Of a DNA stretch of 64,000 bases, positions 62,351-64,000 are shown in pieces; the stretch's first letter is position 1; every line of letters starts with the position of its first letter. A model generated the notes under the pieces. The model did no database searches. It saw only the letters and a list, made by a program, of their open reading frames with translations, and had not been told where the DNA came from. The DNA is from Abditibacteriaceae bacterium (lineage in GTDB: Bacteria; Armatimonadota; Abditibacteriia; Abditibacteriales; Abditibacteriaceae). The DNA lies in NCBI GenBank assembly GCA_019239895.1, contig JAFAZH010000052.1, positions 186,001 to 250,000 on the forward strand, written 5' to 3'. A program made the translations under genes and the position numbers.

Positions 62351-64000
62351 ATGGCTTTGAAAGACAATAAACGAACCGCCTCAGCAGCGGATGCCAAATC
62401 CAAAGCGATGCGGCTTAAAGGCAGCGGCAGAGGGCCGGATGCGGTTTACACTGGCACGCCGCTTTCGATGACAGGCATCCGCAGCGGGCTACTGTATAGC
62501 AATCTGATGAAGATTGTCCTGCTCGTGCTGATTGCCATTTTTGCGATTGGCTTCGGCTTGCAGAGTATTGGCACGGGCTTTGGCGGTGCTGGCAGCAATG
62601 GCGCTGCGGGTGGGGCCACGGGTGGCCCCGACCCAGTGGCGCGGGTGGCTGGGCAGGACATTTCACGGCAGAGCTTGCAGAGCAACTTCCTCCGGCAACT
62701 GGGTTTTATGGAGCAATTTGGCCAACCCACTGGGGTAGCAGAATTGCTAAGCACCAAGCAACGCGCCCTGCAAACCCTCACCGACCAGGCGGCTCAATAT
62801 AAAGCGGCGCAGGATGCAGGCATTACCGTTTCGGATGCGGATATTGACCAGAAGATCACGTCGGAGATTAACGATGCGATTAAGCAGGATCAAGGGGCCA
62901 ATGAAGCCGGTTTCCGTCGCCAGATCGAATCCACCTATGGCTCGCTCGCGGCGTATCAAGAGAATATGCGCAAGAACGTAGACCGTGAAGCGGTGCGCAA
63001 GCAGTTGATGATCGAAAAGTTAGAAAAGCAGATTAAAGATCAGAATAAAGTTAGCGAAGCCGATTATAAGCAAAGCGTGACCAAGCTCGACCTGCTGCAA
63101 ATTGTGATTCAACCCAAGCTGCCTGCGCCGGGGGAAAAAGACCAGAAAGCCGCGCAAGAGAAAAATGCGGCGGACGCCAAAGCGCGTGCCGACAAGGTCA
63201 TGGCGGAGCTAAAGGCGAATAGCACTCCCGGCAACTTTGCCCCGATTGCCAAAAAGGAAAGCGATGACATTGCCACCAAAGCCAAGGGTGGCGACGTGGG
63301 TTGGAAACTGCCCACAGAACTGTATTACTCGCCCACCATCAAGGACGCCATCGCCAAGAGCAACACCAGTCTCATTGGCCCGCTGCAAGATGATATGAGC
63401 AAGTATTACTACATCTTCTACATCAAAGGCCGTAAGTTGGAATTGCCGAAAGATTACTCGAAGCCCAAAAAGAAGGAAGAGTACATCAAGAACTTCAAAA
63501 CCCAGAAGGACAATGAAGTCTGGACGAAATATCAGGACGACTTAAAGAAAAAGAACGAAGTCGAAGTGGATGATCCAGCTCTGAGCGCCTATCAACTCCA
63601 AAGTGAGAAGATTTTTACGGCTCCAGCGGATCAGCAGAACCAACTGCGTCAGCAGGCAATTGATAAATATCAGGAAGCCCTCAACTATGCCGGGCCGCTG
63701 GAAAAATCAGCGATTCAGTATCAACTTGCCCAACTCTATCGCCAGATGAACCAACCCGACAAGGTTGTAGCGATGTTGCAGGAAGCGGCCAAGGAGAACA
63801 CCCGCGATACGACCGTCAGCCTCGAACTGGCGCGTGCTTTACGCGAACAGAAGAAGGACAAAGAAGCCCTGGCGCAACTGCAACAACTGGATAAGCAACT
63901 CGATACTTCACCGGCGGCTCCGGCCTCGCCTTTCTCAATGGGTGGCGGCAATCCCAACGATGCGGTGCGGATGCAGGTGGCTTCCGAATATGAAGCGATG
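62351..64000 (+). CDS. Parvulin-type peptidyl-prolyl isomerase/foldase, C-terminus outside the window
   Basis: 550 codons from the ATG at 62351 (GAGGAA five bases upstream) run to the right edge without a stop. The N-terminus is polar, then one helix (IVLLVLIAIFAIGFGLQSIG, residues about 56-75) anchors the protein in the inner membrane. A SurA/PpiD-type N-domain follows (VARVAGQDISRQSLQSNFLRQL and ITVSDADIDQKI), then a parvulin-like domain (KVMAELKANSTPGNFAPIAKKES...KGGDVGWKLPTELY). From about residue 410 there are helical TPR-type repeats (QQAIDKYQEALNYAG...IQYQLAQLYRQMNQPDKVVAML). This layout is PpiD-like with an added TPR tail, suggesting a chaperone for exported proteins. The exact length is unknown. 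Confidence 0.85.
   Translation, partial: MALKDNKRTASAADAKSKAMRLKGSGRGPDAVYTGTPLSMTGIRSGLLYSNLMKIVLLVLIAIFAIGFGLQSIGTGFGGAGSNGAAGGATGGPDPVARVAGQDISRQSLQSNFLRQLGFMEQFGQPTGVAELLSTKQRALQTLTDQAAQYKAAQDAGITVSDADIDQKITSEINDAIKQDQGANEAGFRRQIESTYGSLAAYQENMRKNVDREAVRKQLMIEKLEKQIKDQNKVSEADYKQSVTKLDLLQIVIQPKLPAPGEKDQKAAQEKNAADAKARADKVMAELKANSTPGNFAPIAKKESDDIATKAKGGDVGWKLPTELYYSPTIKDAIAKSNTSLIGPLQDDMSKYYYIFYIKGRKLELPKDYSKPKKKEEYIKNFKTQKDNEVWTKYQDDLKKKNEVEVDDPALSAYQLQSEKIFTAPADQQNQLRQQAIDKYQEALNYAGPLEKSAIQYQLAQLYRQMNQPDKVVAMLQEAAKENTRDTTVSLELARALREQKKDKEALAQLQQLDKQLDTSPAAPASPFSMGGGNPNDAVRMQVASEYEAM

Overview
The window (about 54% GC by eye, tightly packed, both strands used) is ordinary bacterial chromosome with no phage, plasmid, rRNA or CRISPR sequence. 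The best guess is a Gram-negative-type bacterium near Armatimonadota or Chloroflexota. The grounds are a CsaB-type wall pyruvyltransferase linked to a DUF5693-type membrane protein, a very large cyclic-glucan-synthase-like protein, an actinobacterial-type long LeuA, citramalate-based isoleucine synthesis, a lone KaiC-like ATPase and many intergenic palindromes. This placement is inference; there is no marker RNA to settle it.

Layout. 1-4.0 kb: two GT4 glycosyltransferases (minus) and small unknown or secreted proteins. 4-9.1 kb: PcrA/UvrD helicase, KaiC-like ATPase, ZIP metal transporter, HU protein with a Lys/Gly-rich tail. 9.3-14.3 kb: a minus-strand housekeeping run (IMPase-like, Dabb, der, hypothetical, plsY, gpsA). 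14.4-22.2 kb: a large secreted protein, a double FtsX-type ABC permease, a lone receiver protein, an AttH/CrtC-like secreted protein and an FAD disulfide oxidoreductase. 22.2-25.4 kb: a UvrC-like GIY-YIG protein, cimA and a tRNA-Ile with the unusual anticodon UAU. 25.7-35.1 kb: one 3134-residue cyclic beta-glucan synthase/GH94-like gene. 35.4-40.1 kb: MetE-like zinc protein overlapping a UlaG-like metallohydrolase, a CHASE2-adenylate cyclase and an NnrU/ICMT-like membrane protein. 40.2-46.6 kb: branched-chain amino acid run ilvC - two small unknown genes - leuA - leuC - leuD. 47.1-56.6 kb: GH4 glycosidase, MFS transporter, M42 peptidase, His-rich NfeD-like protein plus flotillin, ClC channel, orphan 5'-nucleotidase C-domain. 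56.9-64 kb: DUF5693-like protein, second MetE-like protein, csaB, histidine phosphatase and a parvulin foldase running off the end.

Working together: cimA, leuA, leuCD and ilvC cover much of Ile/Leu synthesis (leuB, ilvBN and ilvD are not here). plsY and gpsA are consecutive steps to phosphatidic acid. The glycosyltransferases, glucan synthase, CsaB and DUF5693 protein point to envelope polysaccharide work.

The most striking unexplained signal is about twenty long intergenic palindromes of several families, many starting within 0-15 bases of a stop codon. In some families the two arms stay complementary within a copy although the arm sequence differs between copies. Related repeats have also entered coding sequence (GIY-YIG gene, csaB, ends of two other genes).
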